Origin: an uncultured Asticcacaulis sp.
GTDB taxonomy: Bacteria > Pseudomonadota > Alphaproteobacteria > Caulobacterales > Caulobacteraceae
Assembly (NCBI GenBank): GCA_946480125.1
Contig: CAMLIY010000055.1
Span: 1-14,868, forward strand
DNA: 14,868 nucleotides
Direction: 5' to 3'
The position numbers and the translations under genes are program-made. The notes beneath the pieces are model-generated. The model was not told the DNA's origin. It searched no databases and was given only the letters and a program-made list of their open reading frames with translations. Each line of letters starts with the position of its first letter. The stretch's first letter is position 1. This document shows positions 1-7,679 of this stretch, in pieces.

Positions 1-274
1 TCTGCTGGATAAAGGCGGCCGGATTGATCGGCGCGAAATAGCCGGAGCTTTCCAGGTCGTTCATCACCACCTTGGAAATCTTGTTGCCGAGATCGCCGCC
101 CGACGCATCGGCACCGCCGATGGCGATGGCGATCGGCAGGGGCTGGATATTGCCCTGATCGACCGTGCCGGTCAGTTCGTCCTGGGCATAGGCGCCGTTT
201 GCGGCGAAGGCGGGCACGCACAACAGAAGCGCGCCGGTCACCGCCGCCAGTATTTTATTCATCAGTCGCATCAT
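1..274 (-). CDS. tolB: TolB, N-terminal part (cut by window edge)
   Basis: This is the first 91 codons of the periplasmic TolB protein, which links the TolQRA motor to Pal at the outer membrane. The N-terminus is a signal peptide (MMRLMNK, then a hydrophobic stretch, then a cleavage region around PAFAANGAYA). It is followed by the start of the mature protein, where the segments GNIQPLPIAIA and NDLESSGYFAPI match the TolB N-terminal domain. No beta-propeller is visible because the gene runs off the window. Two adjacent ATGs (274 and 271) follow an AGGAG ribosome site, and either could be used. It lies 46 bases after tolA on the same strand, in the usual tol order. The assignment is strong from segment identity and gene order. 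Confidence 0.93.
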   Translation of the reverse strand, partial: MMRLMNKILAAVTGALLLCVPAFAANGAYAQDELTGTVDQGNIQPLPIAIAIGGADASGGDLGNKISKVVMNDLESSGYFAPINPAAFIQQ

Positions 275-320
275 GTAGCTCCTTTTGGTCGGGTTTGGGT
301 CGCTGAATCAGCAGGCTGAC

Positions 321-1190
321 CTAGCGCCCCTGGCAGGCCTTTCGGGCATCAAAAATAATCTTTAGCTGACGGTTATACAGGCCATCCGGCAGGCCGGTAA
401 AGGCATTGGGCTGGCCCTTGTTAACCGCGGCCAAGGCGAGATTCGCGCCGGCCTGCCACACCGGATCATTACGCTTGTTAACCCACACCGGCCCCTCGGA
501 AACACGGCCACTGGTGGACAGGGTGAAACGGATTTCCGGCGCCACGTCCTGACTGCCAGGCACGTCGCAATTAAGCAGCCACAGTTTGTTGAGGCGCTGG
601 GTCAGGGCGTTCATCTCTGTTTTCAAACCGGCATCGGCCGGACCGGAGCCAACGGCCGACTGGCCTGTCGTCTTCTGTGTGCTGGCAGAGGCCTGGCGTC
701 TGGTCGGCGCCTGGGAAGGCGTGGCGGCGAGCCGGCTCAGAAAATCGTCCTGCGGCTTGGCTTTGGCCGGGGCCGGTTTGGCAGCCTTGGCCGGCGCCGG
801 TTTCTTCACCGGCGTCGGATCGACCTTTTTCAGACCGTTCTTATCGGGGGGCGCCGGAGTCGGTTTGGGTGTGGGTTTCGGCGGCGCCGGCACGGGCTTG
901 GGGGGTGCCGGCACAGGTTTGGGCTCGACCGGCTTCGGCACCGGCTGCGGCGTTGGCGAGGGTTGCGGCGGCACGGGTTCCGGCTGCGGAATCGGTTCCG
1001 GCGTCTTGACGGCCAGTTCATCGACCGGGGCCTCCGCCATCTGGCGGCTCGGCATGTCGGAAATGATCGTCACCGGCACTGAGGCCACCTTGAGCGGCGG
1101 CGGCGTCATGTGCCAGCTGATAAAGGCAAGCAGAATCAGGCCGACATGCAGCAGAAGCGAGATCAGGAAAGACGGTCCGGACTTCTTCAT
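321..1190 (-). CDS. tolA: TolA, cell-envelope spanning protein
   Basis: TolA is the inner-membrane-anchored arm that carries energy from TolQR to TolB/Pal across the periplasm. The 289-residue product has a short cytoplasmic start (MKKSGPS) and one membrane helix at about residues 8-26. A long Pro/Lys-rich linker (about 64-147, many PKPVPAPP-like units) follows, then a C-terminal TonB/TolA-type domain (about 188-289). Cys208 and Cys286 bracket that domain and could form a disulfide. In many proteobacteria the linker is an Ala/Lys/Glu helix; here it is proline-rich and TonB-like, as often in alphaproteobacteria. It starts 4 bases after the tolR stop, without a clear own ribosome site, which suggests translational coupling. 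TonB is the alternative, but position directly after tolQ-tolR and before tolB settles it. Confidence 0.93.
   Translation of the reverse strand: MKKSGPSFLISLLLHVGLILLAFISWHMTPPPLKVASVPVTIISDMPSRQMAEAPVDELAVKTPEPIPQPEPVPPQPSPTPQPVPKPVEPKPVPAPPKPVPAPPKPTPKPTPAPPDKNGLKKVDPTPVKKPAPAKAAKPAPAKAKPQDDFLSRLAATPSQAPTRRQASASTQKTTGQSAVGSGPADAGLKTEMNALTQRLNKLWLLNCDVPGSQDVAPEIRFTLSTSGRVSEGPVWVNKRNDPVWQAGANLALAAVNKGQPNAFTGLPDGLYNRQLKIIFDARKACQGR
840..1001 (-). repeat. Pro-rich tandem coding repeat in tolA
   Basis: This stretch codes for TolA residues about 64-117, built from imperfect PEP/PKP/PAPP units. It includes the unit KPVPAPP repeated back to back at residues 91-104. The DNA is correspondingly repetitive (ggcgccggcacgggcttggg-like blocks) and could expand or contract by slippage in multiples of three. 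It makes an extended periplasmic linker. Confidence 0.75.
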
Positions 1191-1194
1191 GCGT

Positions 1195-1695
1195 CTATGG
1201 GGTCACGCTTTCGGGTTGGGCCGCAGGGGACACCGGCTTGTCCTCGCCTCCCTGGCCCAGGGTATCGGTGACCAGGCTGATCTTGCTGAAACCCGACGAC
1301 GACAGCTTGCCCATCACACGCGCCACGGACTCCCAGCTGGCCTCGCCCGCGCCACGCACATAGATCTGGGTTTCGGTATCCCCGCGGGTAATGGCCAGCA
1401 GGCGCGGCGCGACCTGCTCATAGCTCGCCGGATCGTCATTGACGTAAAACTGGCCGGTCTTGTCAATCGACACGGTGACGGGTTCGCCCTCATCCTTAAG
1501 GGCGGCGGCTTCGGTTTTCGGCAGATTGATCTTGATGCCCGAATTGAGCAGCGGCGCCGAGATCATGAAGATGATCAACAGCACCAGCATGACGTCGACC
1601 ATCGGCGTGACGTTGATTTCCGACAGAGCCGCTCTGCGGCGCGTGCGGCGTCCGCGGCGATGTCCTCCGCCAGATCCGGAACCTCCCATGGCCAT
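1195..1695 (-). CDS. tolR: TolR, ExbD-family motor subunit
   Basis: TolR (166 aa) is the peptidoglycan-binding partner of TolQ in the proton-driven Tol motor. A basic, Gly-rich cytoplasmic tail (residues 1-25, with HRRGRRTRRR) precedes the family hallmark EINVTPMVDVMLVLLIIFM. Asp34 in the membrane helix (about 31-50) is the conserved protonatable residue. The periplasmic domain (about 60-150) ends in a Pro/Ala-rich tail. Start: two in-frame ATGs lie at 1695 and 1689 (MAM). The first is preceded by a G-rich run that overlaps the tolQ end and is preferred. It lies 4 bases after tolQ and 4 bases before tolA. ExbD is the close relative, but the neighbourhood makes TolR the call. Confidence 0.95.
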   Translation of the reverse strand: MAMGGSGSGGGHRRGRRTRRRAALSEINVTPMVDVMLVLLIIFMISAPLLNSGIKINLPKTEAAALKDEGEPVTVSIDKTGQFYVNDDPASYEQVAPRLLAITRGDTETQIYVRGAGEASWESVARVMGKLSSSGFSKISLVTDTLGQGGEDKPVSPAAQPESVTP

Positions 1696-1699
1696 GTGA

Positions 1700-2425
1700 T
1701 CAGCCCCCCAGCTTGTCGCCGAGGCGGCGGGTCAGCGACACCATCAGTTCGTCGGCGAAGCCTTCCATGCGCGAGGTGAAGCGCGCCACGCGGGCATTGA
1801 ACAGGTTGAAGGCGATATAGGCCGGAATGGCGGCGAAAAGCCCCATGGCCGTGGCGAACAGGGCTTCCGAAATGGCCGGCGCCACGGTCGTCAGATTGGT
1901 GTCGCCCTGGCTGGCAATGGCCGAGAAGGCGTTCATAATGCCCCAGACCGTACCGAACAGCCCCACAAACGGCGAGGCCGTGGCGATCACCGCCAGAATG
2001 CTCAGGCCGTCTTCGATGGTATCGGCTTCGTTGGCGATGATGTGATTCATTTCGCGGTCAACCTGGGAGACCAGCAGATCGCCCTGGGCGGCGCTCATGG
2101 CCTTGCCCTTATAGTCTTTCCAGGCGGCGGTAACGGCGACCAGCAGCTTCTGGAACGGTTCCTTCGGCTGGGTGCCGAGGGTGGCGGCGATGTCATCGAG
2201 CGCCCGGCCCGAATTGAGCGCGCCTTCGAAGCCATCGGCCTCCTTGTTGACGCGGCCAAGCAGTCCCGTCTTCTGGATGATGATCGCCCACGACCATAAA
2301 GAGGCTAGCGCCAGGCCGACCATGATGATCTTCACCACAATATCGGCGTGTAGAAAAAGGCTCAGAAAGTTCAAGGCGCCGGGAAGGCTGTCAGTGGCAG
2401 AGCTGGCGGCGGAACTGGCGCTCAT
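1700..2425 (-). CDS. tolQ: TolQ, MotA/TolQ/ExbB proton channel
   Basis: TolQ (241 aa) is the inner-membrane channel subunit that, with TolR, uses proton motive force to drive TolA. Three membrane helices are visible. TM1 lies at about 29-50, TM2 at about 141-163 (ILAVIATASPFVGLFGTVWG, the family signature) and TM3 at about 185-207 (ALFATAMGLFAAIPAYIAFN). A large cytoplasmic loop separates TM1 and TM2. Length is normal for the family. Start: ATG at 2425 with GAGGA seven bases upstream. It leads the tightly spaced tolQ-tolR-tolA run. The 107-base gap from ybgC may hold a second promoter, but I could not single one out. Confidence 0.95.
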   Translation of the reverse strand: MSASSAASSATDSLPGALNFLSLFLHADIVVKIIMVGLALASLWSWAIIIQKTGLLGRVNKEADGFEGALNSGRALDDIAATLGTQPKEPFQKLLVAVTAAWKDYKGKAMSAAQGDLLVSQVDREMNHIIANEADTIEDGLSILAVIATASPFVGLFGTVWGIMNAFSAIASQGDTNLTTVAPAISEALFATAMGLFAAIPAYIAFNLFNARVARFTSRMEGFADELMVSLTRRLGDKLGG

Positions 2426-2532
2426 GTCGCATCCTCGGATTTAGGTTAAGACGAATAGTGAATCTGTAATGCGCCGTACCTTGCACGAAGAACGGCGACA
2501 TTTCTATGGCACCGGAACAGAAAAAGGCGCTT

Positions 2533-3000
2533 TTACAGCCCCTTTTCCCCGGTCGCCTGCGCTTTTATGACCGCGTGCAGGTCTTTTGGCAGGCGTTTCG
2601 GGCGCCCTTTCAGATCGATGCAGACGACCTGAACCTGGGCTTCGGCGAGCTTTTGCCCGTCGCGTTCAACCCACTGATGGAGGTTGAAACTCGCCCCGCG
2701 CACCATGTTCAGGCGGCTTTTTACAATGACCAGATCATCGATCCGCGCCGGCGTGAGATAGCGAATATTGATGGAACTGACGGCGAAGGCCAGGGGTTCA
2801 TCAAGCGCGGCGAGCTGATGATGGTGGACACCGATCAGGCGCATATATTCGGAGCGCCCGCGTTCGAAATATTTGAGATAGTTGGCGTGATAGACGACAC
2901 CGGAAAAATCGGTGTCTTCGTAATAGATGCGCACCGGGAGTTCGTGATGGTCGCCATCTATGTGACCGGACAGGTCTGGGGTCTGAAGGTTTGAGGTCAT
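2533..3000 (-). CDS. ybgC: YbgC-type acyl-CoA thioesterase, Tol-Pal associated
   Basis: A HotDog-fold thioesterase (155 aa) of the YbgC/4-hydroxybenzoyl-CoA thioesterase family. It hydrolyses acyl-CoA (or acyl-ACP) in the cytoplasm and is commonly the first gene of tol-pal clusters. The N-terminal motif YYEDTDFSGVVYHANYLKY (about residues 26-44) carries the family's catalytic Asp and is followed by FERGRSE. The later segment RYLTPARIDDLVIV fits the second HotDog strand region. Start: ATG at 3000, about 15 residues before the conserved domain, which is slightly long but normal. It is transcribed toward tolQ. Upstream lies a REP-like inverted pair instead of the ruv genes often found there. Confidence 0.93.
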   Translation of the reverse strand: MTSNLQTPDLSGHIDGDHHELPVRIYYEDTDFSGVVYHANYLKYFERGRSEYMRLIGVHHHQLAALDEPLAFAVSSINIRYLTPARIDDLVIVKSRLNMVRGASFNLHQWVERDGQKLAEAQVQVVCIDLKGRPKRLPKDLHAVIKAQATGEKGL

Positions 3001-3039
3001 CCAGCTGTTTTAGCGGCAGTTCGACACAGTTTCTACCCT

Positions 3040-3212
3040 CTTATACCTCCCCAGTTCACTGGGGAGGGGGACCGCGCCCATTCTTCGTGGGCGTGGTGGT
3101 GGGGTTTCTTATTTTCTGAATACGCACTATAACACATAAGTAAGGAAGATACCCCACCACCACTACGCTTCGCTTGTGGTCCCCCTCCCCGGCAAAGCCG
3201 GGGAGGTATAAG
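3040..3212. repeat. Inverted pair of REP-like double-hairpin elements
   Basis: Two copies of a roughly 65-70-base element face each other: 3040-3110 (left) and 3146-3212 (right, inverted). An AT-rich core lies between them. Both copies begin CTTATACCTCCCC and end near GGTGGTGGGGT when read inward. Each has a first hairpin with a 10-bp perfect stem: 3046-3055/3058-3067 with loop TC, and 3184-3193/3197-3206 with loop AAA. The three loop-side pairs differ between copies (AGT/ACT versus GGC/GCC) but stay complementary, so structure is conserved. A second, weaker hairpin lies inside each copy (for example CGCCCA/TGGGCG at 3075-3092). The element lies 1 base after the esterase stop and 39 bases before ybgC. 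It may end the esterase transcript. It resembles REP/BIME or REPIN units; the family identity is inference. Confidence 0.8.
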
Positions 3213-3213
3213 A

Positions 3214-4848
3214 TCAGGGCCTATCCAGCAATTCGCAAATATCCGACCGCATACCGTCTTCGGTCTGGCTGCCCTTGCGGGTAAATTCGATATAGCGACC
3301 CTTATGGCCGTAATGCGGCCAGTCGTCCAGGCCCTTGCGGTTCGGATCGCTGGTTTTGGCGAACTGCACCCAATAATCCATCAGGCGCGGCCATTGGTCT
3401 GCTTTTACGCCTTTCGGGCGATCATTGAAGACGAAGCTCAACTCAGACCCATGATGGACATCGGCTTTCGGGTCGGCATCGACATTGAGCTGGTAGAGCC
3501 AGGCCTCACGCCCCACCGCCGTCATCTGGCGCGCCATCCAGTCCGCCGGACAGCGCAGCATCAGATCGGTCGAGAGCTGCATAGGCACATCACCCAGCAC
3601 CGGATCGGGCTTTGGCGTCTTGTCGACATCGAGTTTGTAAAAGCGCAGGGCCTTGCCACGGTCGTCACCAAACCGCGTGGCGATGGCGCCATAGAGCGAA
3701 GTACTGATATCGGACAGCATTAATTCGCGCGCCGAGATGCCGATGATCAGCGGCACCTTAGCCCCCTCGCCGGCCTTGAAAATGGCCTCCGGCGATTTCG
3801 GCAGCACATGGCCATCGATAACCGCCTGATCCCAGATAAAGCTGGCATCCTCCATCGGCGCATCGAGCTTGTCACCCGCCTGTTGCAACGCCATGGCTGG
3901 GGCCTTGCGCAGGTCGGCCAGGGCCTTCTTACTATCGGCAGGCTCAGGGCTGAACTGTTCGGCCAGCTTGATGCCCAGGGTTTCATTCTGCGAAAGCGTG
4001 CGCGGCACAAAGCCAAACTGTGGCGTGCCGCTTTCCTCTATCGCTTTTTGGAACAGGCCGTGCGCCAGGGGCGAGGCCATCATCAGCCCGACATCCTGCC
4101 CGCCGGCGCTATGGCCGAAGATCGTGACATTCTCCGGATCGCCGCCAAAGGTCCTGATATTGTCGCGCACCCATTGCAGCGCCTTGATCTGGTCCATCAA
4201 AGCGTAATTGCCGGAAGCGCCATTTTGTTCGGCGGTCAGGGCCGGATGCGACAGAAAACCGAAGACGCCCAGCCGATATTGCAAACTGACGACGACGACA
4301 TCGCGCTTGCCGAGGTCGGAAGAAATGGTGCCCTCGCCTGAACCGGCGCGATTGGCGCCGCCATGGAAGAAGACCATGACCGGCTTGTGCGCGCTGCGAT
4401 TCAGCGAAGGTGTACGGATTTCAAGATAGAGGCAGTCTTCCGAACTGGCCTGCGAGATTTTCGTCTGCCAGCCGTAATCGGCCTGCAAACACCCCGGCGC
4501 GCTGGTTTTACTGAAACGCACGCCCGACCAGGCCGGCACGTCCTGCGGTGCGGTCCAGCGCAAGGAGCCGACCGGCGGACGCGCAAAAGGTATGGCCTTG
4601 AAGGCGAAGGTGCCGTCCTGCCACGCTTCGCCGCCGATCTGTCCGCCGGAAACCGGCACGATAACGTCAGGCTTTGGACCGGACGGCGCAGGCGCCACAA
4701 TCTGCGGGGCCGCAGGCGACATCACCCGCTTCTGCGCCGGCAAAACCATATGGTAACGGGCATCCGGGCCGCGCATCGCCGCCTGAGCGGTGGTCGGCAT
4801 AGCCACGATCAGCACCAGCAGGCACAGTCCGGCCAGCCTCGTTTTCAC
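3214..4848 (-). CDS. Exported type-B carboxylesterase (PnbA/COG2272-like)
   Basis: A secreted alpha/beta-hydrolase that should cleave carboxylic esters in the periplasm or outside; the substrate is unknown. From the GTG at 4848 it is 544 aa, with signal peptide MKTRLAGLCLLVLIVAM and cleavage after TTAQA. The type-B signature EDCLYLEI lies at 137-144. The oxyanion-loop HGG is at 162-164. The nucleophile is Ser247 in GHSAGG (family norm GESAGG). The acid is probably Glu375 (SAREL) and the base His466 (HHGSEL). Cys120 and Cys139 are placed for the usual N-terminal disulfide. Longer readings upstream exist but lie inside the kinase gene. The GTG follows the kinase stop by one base (TGA-G-GTG), so the two are probably coupled. 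A possible role is freeing sugars from acylated substrates. Confidence 0.85.
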   Translation of the reverse strand: MKTRLAGLCLLVLIVAMPTTAQAAMRGPDARYHMVLPAQKRVMSPAAPQIVAPAPSGPKPDVIVPVSGGQIGGEAWQDGTFAFKAIPFARPPVGSLRWTAPQDVPAWSGVRFSKTSAPGCLQADYGWQTKISQASSEDCLYLEIRTPSLNRSAHKPVMVFFHGGANRAGSGEGTISSDLGKRDVVVVSLQYRLGVFGFLSHPALTAEQNGASGNYALMDQIKALQWVRDNIRTFGGDPENVTIFGHSAGGQDVGLMMASPLAHGLFQKAIEESGTPQFGFVPRTLSQNETLGIKLAEQFSPEPADSKKALADLRKAPAMALQQAGDKLDAPMEDASFIWDQAVIDGHVLPKSPEAIFKAGEGAKVPLIIGISARELMLSDISTSLYGAIATRFGDDRGKALRFYKLDVDKTPKPDPVLGDVPMQLSTDLMLRCPADWMARQMTAVGREAWLYQLNVDADPKADVHHGSELSFVFNDRPKGVKADQWPRLMDYWVQFAKTSDPNRKGLDDWPHYGHKGRYIEFTRKGSQTEDGMRSDICELLDRP

Positions 4849-4849
4849 C

Positions 4850-5770
4850 TCAGTGACCCTGCGCCCACAGATAGGCGGCGCCGCGCACGCCGGAGGAATC
4901 ACCCCATCGGGCGGGCACGAATGCGGCTTCCCAGCGATCGGTGAAGACCAGCGGTTCGATACGGGATGGCAGGCGTTCATAAATTTCCGGCACGTTCGAC
5001 ATGCCGCCGCCAAAGACAAACACGTCCGGATCAAGAATATTGACGATGACCGCCAGCGCCTGCGCCAGGCGCCGCAGCCAGCGCTCGAAACAGGCTTCGG
5101 CCTCGGTATCCCCCATCCGCATGGCGTCAATGATCTCTTCGCCCTTGAGCGAACGGCCGGTCACGGCATGAAAATCACGGGCGAAGCCGGAGCCGGAAAT
5201 CCAGGTCTCCAGGCAGCCATGCAGGCCGCACCAGCATTGCGGGCCGGGATTTTCTTCCGGCTTGGGCCAAGGCAGCGGAATATGCCCCCATTCGCCGGCC
5301 AGGCCGTTGGCGCCTTCAACCAGGTGGCCATTGACCACCACGCCACCGCCGCAGCCCGTGCCGATGATGACGGCGAAGACATTGGGAGAACCGGCGCCGG
5401 CGCCATCCTTGGCTTCACTCAGCGCCAGGCAGTTGGCGTCATTGGCCAGACGGATCGGCTGGCCCAGCACGGCTTCGAGATCAGTCTTGAACGGCCGGCC
5501 ATTGAGATAGGTCGAATTGGAATTGCGCATCAGGCCATGACGCGGCGAGGCCGAACCGGGCGATCCGATGCCAATGGTTTTTTCGCCGAGATCCGGGTTA
5601 TTGGCGCGGGCTTCGGCTTCAACGCGGGCGATCAGATCACGGACAAGGCTGAGGGCGGCGTCGTAATTACCGGGGTTTGGCTCCCTGTGCCGGGCCAGGA
5701 ACGCACCCGAAGGCGACAAGGCCGCCGCTTCGATCTTCGTACCGCCAAAATCCACACCGATATGCAACAT
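4850..5770 (-). CDS. mak: ROK-family fructokinase (Mak-like)
   Basis: A cytoplasmic ATP-dependent sugar kinase (306 aa), closest in my memory to E. coli Mak, which phosphorylates fructose (and mannose) at C6. The ATP-binding DFGGTK motif is at 7-12. The substrate loop NSNSTYLNGRPF is at 84-95. The catalytic Asp111 sits in NDANCLALSEA, the phosphate-binding GTGCGGG at 137-143. The ROK zinc site is His163 with Cys179, Cys181 and Cys186 (CWCGLHGC). The C-terminal GDSSGVRGAAYLW also matches Mak. The ATG at 5770 has only a weak AGG upstream (CAGGTTGAAACT). A terminator separates it from the transporter upstream, so it likely has its own promoter in the AT-rich 5771-5823 stretch. Glucokinase or another hexokinase activity remains possible. 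Confidence 0.88.
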   Translation of the reverse strand: MLHIGVDFGGTKIEAAALSPSGAFLARHREPNPGNYDAALSLVRDLIARVEAEARANNPDLGEKTIGIGSPGSASPRHGLMRNSNSTYLNGRPFKTDLEAVLGQPIRLANDANCLALSEAKDGAGAGSPNVFAVIIGTGCGGGVVVNGHLVEGANGLAGEWGHIPLPWPKPEENPGPQCWCGLHGCLETWISGSGFARDFHAVTGRSLKGEEIIDAMRMGDTEAEACFERWLRRLAQALAVIVNILDPDVFVFGGGMSNVPEIYERLPSRIEPLVFTDRWEAAFVPARWGDSSGVRGAAYLWAQGH

Positions 5771-5823
5771 AGTTTCAACCTGTAGTTTTCTTGTTTTTAC
5801 TTTATTTAATCAGTGAGATAGAC

Positions 5824-5861
5824 AAAACCCCCGGAAAAGCCGGTTAGGCTTCTCCGGGGGT
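5824..5861 (-). terminator. Rho-independent terminator of the sugar transporter gene
   Basis: A 15-bp stem (5827-5841 with 5847-5861, one A-C mismatch) and a 5-base loop (5842-5846), GC-rich at the base. On the minus strand it is followed by a short TTTT run. It lies 16 bases after the transporter stop and 54 bases before the kinase start. It should reduce or end read-through from transporter to kinase. Confidence 0.85.
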
Positions 5862-5876
5862 CTGATCAGGTGTCGT

Positions 5877-7262
5877 TTAGTGACCGCCGCTCACGCCTTC
5901 TTCGATGGCATGAACCGGCGCCTTCTTGGAAGCGAAGGCGAACCACAGGACATAGAGGTAGCAAACCAGCGGCACGGCGAAGGCGAGCGAACGCGCGCCG
6001 ATCGGGAAATGCGCCACCAGTTGGTCAACCGTGAAGCCGTACAGGATCGAGATGAACCCGCCGCCGCAGATGGCCATGCACATCAGGCCGGAGGTGGCCG
6101 AGGCCGGAGCCGTGGAACGCTCAAGCGTGATGGTGAAGATGGTCGGGAACATGATCGAGTTGAACAAGCCGATCAGGATGGCCGCACAACCCGGAATGAA
6201 GCCGGAGGTCAGCGGCGCATTGAAGACGCCGTTGTCGCTGGGCAGGCCGATAGAGCCGCCGAGCGGCGTGGCCGGCATCGAATAGGTGGCGATGACGATC
6301 AGGCAAAGGATTGAGGCGAAGGTGGCCACCAGGGCTAGCATGCTCGTCGCCTTGAAATAGCGCAGCAGGACCGAGCCGCCGAAGCGACCGAACATGGCGA
6401 ACAGCATGAAGACCGGACCAACAAAGCCGGCGACCTGCGACGGCACGTTGAGGATCTGCTTTTGCTCCAGGAAGAAGATCATGCCGGAAATGACGCAGAC
6501 CTCGGCGCCAACATAAAGGAAGATACCGAGCGAACCGAGATTGGCCCACTTCGACTTCAAGGCCGAGAAGGGTGATTCGGCGTGTTCGGCCATTTTCGGT
6601 GCGTGATGCGTGATGGTATTACGCACCAGGAATACGGCCAGGGTGAAGACGGCGAAGACAACGGCCAGCAGCAGGTAGACATTGGTGACGAAGCTTAAGC
6701 CCGTATCCTTCATCGCCTGGGTGATCGTGGCATCGGGCACGAACAGGTCGCCCTTAAGCAGGAACTTGGCGCCGAAGATGCCGCCCAGGAAGGCGCCCAT
6801 CGAGTTGAAGGCCTGCGACAGGTTGAGGCGGAAGTGCGAGCCCTTGGGATCGCCCATTGCGGCGATCAGCGGATTGGCGGCGACCTGCAACAGGGTGATG
6901 CCCGAAGCGGCGACGAACAGGCCGAGCAGGACGGTGATGAAGTTGTGCGAGAACGCCGTCGAATAGGCGATCAGGCAGCCGGCGACGATGCCGACCAGGC
7001 CGAGCACGATCGACTTGGCGTAACCATTCTTGGCCAGATAAGCCGCTGATGGAATCGACATGATGCCGTAGGCGATGAAGAAGGCGAACTGGTTGAGCTG
7101 GGTTTCAAAATCGGTGAGCGTGTAGATGACCTTCATGCTCTTGACGAGCGGATCGATCAGGTTTGTCACGAAAGCCCAGATAAAGAAGAGACACGTGACG
7201 TAGATAACCGCCAGTAAGAGGCCACCGCCCCCGGATTTTGGCGCTGCTGAGGATTCGGACAT
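5877..7262 (-). CDS. FHS-family sugar:H+ symporter (FucP/GluP-like MFS)
   Basis: An inner-membrane major-facilitator transporter of the fucose:H+ symporter family, which takes up hexoses with protons. From the ATG at 7262 it has 461 aa and about 12 hydrophobic helices. Family segments include IYVTCLFFIWAFVTNLIDPL (TM1), QFAFFIAYGIMSIPSAAYLA (TM2), LLQVAANPLIAAMG, and HFRLNLSQAFNSMGAFLGG (TM5 region). The chosen start has AGG six bases upstream (GGCAGGTCAT). An ATG 17 codons earlier is possible but adds a polar tail without a better ribosome site. Neighbouring Mak-type kinase suggests fructose, with glucose, mannose or galactose as alternatives. A LacI-type operator candidate lies upstream. 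Confidence 0.88.
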   Translation of the reverse strand: MSESSAAPKSGGGGLLLAVIYVTCLFFIWAFVTNLIDPLVKSMKVIYTLTDFETQLNQFAFFIAYGIMSIPSAAYLAKNGYAKSIVLGLVGIVAGCLIAYSTAFSHNFITVLLGLFVAASGITLLQVAANPLIAAMGDPKGSHFRLNLSQAFNSMGAFLGGIFGAKFLLKGDLFVPDATITQAMKDTGLSFVTNVYLLLAVVFAVFTLAVFLVRNTITHHAPKMAEHAESPFSALKSKWANLGSLGIFLYVGAEVCVISGMIFFLEQKQILNVPSQVAGFVGPVFMLFAMFGRFGGSVLLRYFKATSMLALVATFASILCLIVIATYSMPATPLGGSIGLPSDNGVFNAPLTSGFIPGCAAILIGLFNSIMFPTIFTITLERSTAPASATSGLMCMAICGGGFISILYGFTVDQLVAHFPIGARSLAFAVPLVCYLYVLWFAFASKKAPVHAIEEGVSGGH

Positions 7263-7535
7263 ATGACCTGCCTGTTGCGTTGTTATGGTGAAGTACGCGA
7301 AAGCTGCCTTCACCGTTTAAATAAATCAAATGGCAAAAAACGTGTTTTTACCTTGTTGGCAAATGAAAAACGTTGCGCAGTGCAGCAATTCTGCATTCGA
7401 CCCGGCATCACAGGTATACGCAATTTAATTGTCTGACAAGTAACCGTGACTGATGGGCGAGCGATCCGCCTTTGCGCCAGCGGAAAAAAAGTTCCTGCAA
7501 ACCATGATAAGACTTACCGCTGTTTAAGTATGACA

Positions 7536-7564
7536 ATTATATAACAAAAAATTAAACCTAGACA
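7536..7564 (-). promoter_or_regulatory. Candidate promoter of the sugar symporter
   Basis: On the minus strand a perfect TATAAT lies at 7541-7536. The -35 position at 17-base spacing (7559-7564, TGTCTA) is poor and overlaps the first half of the 12-bp palindrome at 7561-7572. A weak -35 under an operator fits a regulated promoter, but this is inference from sequence alone. Very AT-rich DNA can give TATAAT by chance. Confidence 0.4.
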
Positions 7565-7572
7565 GCGCTGTC
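7561..7572. promoter_or_regulatory. Candidate LacI-family operator
   Basis: GACAGCGCTGTC is a perfect 12-bp palindrome with a central CpG, the hallmark of many LacI/GalR-family operators. It lies just upstream of a TATAAT for the symporter and 144 bases before pyruvate kinase. The LacI-type regulator at 13085-14104 is a candidate binder, but an unlinked regulator is equally possible. Confidence 0.5.
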
Positions 7573-7679
7573 ACACCTTGCAACGCAGCATAAAATTAAA
7601 CTTGACCCGGCGGGAGAATAAAGGCTTTGTCGCACGCGAAAAATGCCAATCGCGCAGCGCCAGGCAATACGGCGAAAAC

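Noticed and set aside
840..1001. CRISPR-like or satellite array in the repetitive GC-rich block
   Set aside because: The repeats are imperfect, lack spacers and stay in the tolA reading frame as Pro/Lys codons.
586..1779. A 397-codon open frame on the plus strand across tolA and tolR
   Set aside because: It lies antisense to clear tolA and tolR genes, is Gly-rich only because the other strand codes for Pro, and has no recognisable domain.
2472..2497. Inverted repeat CGCCGT/ACGGCG between ybgC and tolQ
   Set aside because: Only six pairs with a 14-base loop and no T-run; too weak to call a terminator or attenuator.
4849..5130. N-terminal extension of the esterase reading to 5130
   Set aside because: The extra 94 codons lie inside the ROK kinase gene and lack family similarity; a signal peptide begins exactly at the GTG at 4848.
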